Shown: positions 63,601-64,000 of the stretch, piece by piece
Position numbering within the stretch: the stretch's first letter is position 1
Layout of the letters: each line of letters opens with the position of its first letter
Assembly (NCBI RefSeq): GCF_004310665.1
Contig: NZ_SIXF01000010.1
Location: 118,059-182,058, forward strand
DNA: 64,000 nucleotides
Direction: 5' to 3'
Origin: Pedobacter kyonggii
Lineage (GTDB): Bacteria; Bacteroidota; Bacteroidia; Sphingobacteriales; Sphingobacteriaceae
Notes under the pieces: model-generated
Told to the model about the DNA's origin: nothing
What the model saw: the letters and a program-made list of their open reading frames with translations, nothing else
Databases searched by the model: none
Position numbers and translations under genes: made by a program

Positions 63601-63794
63601 TAGGTGGTAGATTGTTTATTTGTAAAGCAATTGCTGTGTTTCATCGGTTGTGGAAGTCCTGCTTTCCCTACAAGACCAATGAAGAATTAGGGCTTTTCGT
63701 CCAATCAGTATCTATGTAATAAAAGTGATCTTAGTTCAAGTGGTCTTTAGCAAGCCACAATTGTTAAATTTAAATAAACAATAGAACTAAGATC
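63600..63794 (+). ncRNA. IS110 upstream noncoding region, candidate bridge RNA
   Basis: IS110-group elements carry a structured guide RNA upstream of the transposase. This 195-bp region contains ATTGTTT ... AAGCAAT (about 63613-63634), GGAAG ... CTTTCC (63652-63667), and a perfect 11-bp inverted repeat GATCTTAGTTC (63727-63737) / GAACTAAGATC (63784-63794) enclosing an inner hairpin GTGGTCTT-TAGC-AAGCCAC (63740-63758). The second outer arm abuts the transposase ATG. Exact ends are not known. Confidence 0.4.
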
Positions 63795-64000
63795 ATGACA
63801 AATTTAGCAGAAAAATTAGATTTTAGCGGTCATACGATAAGCTGTGGCATCGATGTTCACCTTAAAAGCTGGACTGTTTCACTCTATCTAGGGAAACAGT
63901 ATCTCAAAAGCTTCGTCCAGTCTCCCCCGTCAGTGGATGGACTTTGGAATTTTCTTTCAACCAATTATCCAGAAGCCCGTTATGAATGTGCTTATGAAAG
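63795..64000 (+). CDS. IS110-type transposase, cut by the window end
   Basis: The first 68 residues are visible, beginning MTNLAEKLDFSG and then SCGIDVHLKSWTVSLYLGKQ, the start of the RuvC-like DEDD domain with its first Asp in GIDVH, and later YECAYE with the Glu region. This matches IS110-family recombinases. The 3' end, including the Tnp20 domain and its Ser, is outside the window. Confidence 0.85.
   Translation, partial: MTNLAEKLDFSGHTISCGIDVHLKSWTVSLYLGKQYLKSFVQSPPSVDGLWNFLSTNYPEARYECAYE

Overview
The window is AT-rich chromosomal DNA from a member of the Bacteroidetes, most likely Pedobacter or a close relative in the Sphingobacteriaceae. Evidence: a gldKLMN type IX secretion locus preceded by hemD and a DUF4271 gene, a SprE/PorW-like lipoprotein, DUF5777/DUF4349/DUF4286/DUF3050 proteins typical of this phylum, an F1Fo operon lacking the beta and epsilon genes, promoter-like TAnnTTTG boxes, and many Bacteroidetes-style intergenic repeats. 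The assignment is an inference from gene content; no rRNA or tRNA gene was recognised.

Layout. 1-1.9 kb (+): a truncated YceI protein, a DUF5777 beta-barrel protein and a Rieske lipoprotein. 1.9-5.1 kb (-): flippase-like protein, family 2 glycosyltransferase and a DppC-type permease, overlapping. 5.2-10.5 kb: ruvC, DUF4349 lipoprotein, a small membrane protein, an e(P4)-type phosphatase, an orphan lipoprotein and an AAA/DUF4143 ATPase. 10.7-16.9 kb (-): ATP synthase operon (atpZ, a small membrane protein, atpB, E, F, H, A, G). 17-24 kb (+): SprE/PorW-like protein, bifunctional PBP1A and uvrC. 24.1-30.8 kb (-): DUF4271, hemD, gldK, gldL, gldM, gldN. 31-38 kb (+): hemW, an SDR, a fasciclin protein, and a block of two paralogous JmjC-type cupin proteins flanking a DUF3050 protein, then a hexapeptide acetyltransferase. 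38.2-44.8 kb: SnoaL-like protein, PfkB kinase, VWA protein, MoxR-like AAA protein, SMC/ABC-type ATPase and metallophosphoesterase. 45-49.3 kb (-): an S9 peptidase-like lipoprotein lacking catalytic Ser and His, then a histidine kinase and an OmpR-type regulator. 49.5-64 kb: TPR protein, GNAT, DUF4286, MazG-like, GT39, dtd, an uncharacterised lipoprotein/817-residue protein pair, fabH-like, clpS, a thioredoxin-like protein with one active-site Cys, rsmA, pdxA, and the start of an IS110-type transposase cut by the window end.

How genes work together: SprE/PorW and GldKLMN are parts of one secretion machine (type IX); the atp genes make the Fo sector plus delta, alpha and gamma, so beta and epsilon must lie elsewhere; the S9-like protein, kinase and regulator look like one signalling unit; the two cupin proteins, DUF3050 protein and acetyltransferase look like a small oxygenase-rich module of unknown product.

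Spacers are unusually rich in structure: dispersed palindromic GTCAT-type repeats, two MITE-like elements with short inverted ends, low-complexity 'word' spacers that recur at distant sites and inside the atp operon, a CCCTAAA tandem array at the fabH stop codon, a 32-bp tandem promoter-like repeat upstream of the DUF4143 ATPase, and several TAnnTTTG boxes so close to start codons that the mRNAs may be leaderless. The most promising leads are the IS110 5' noncoding region (candidate bridge RNA), the S9 pseudopeptidase beside a histidine kinase, the cupin/DUF3050/cupin block, and the overlapping 55.2-58.6 kb gene pair.
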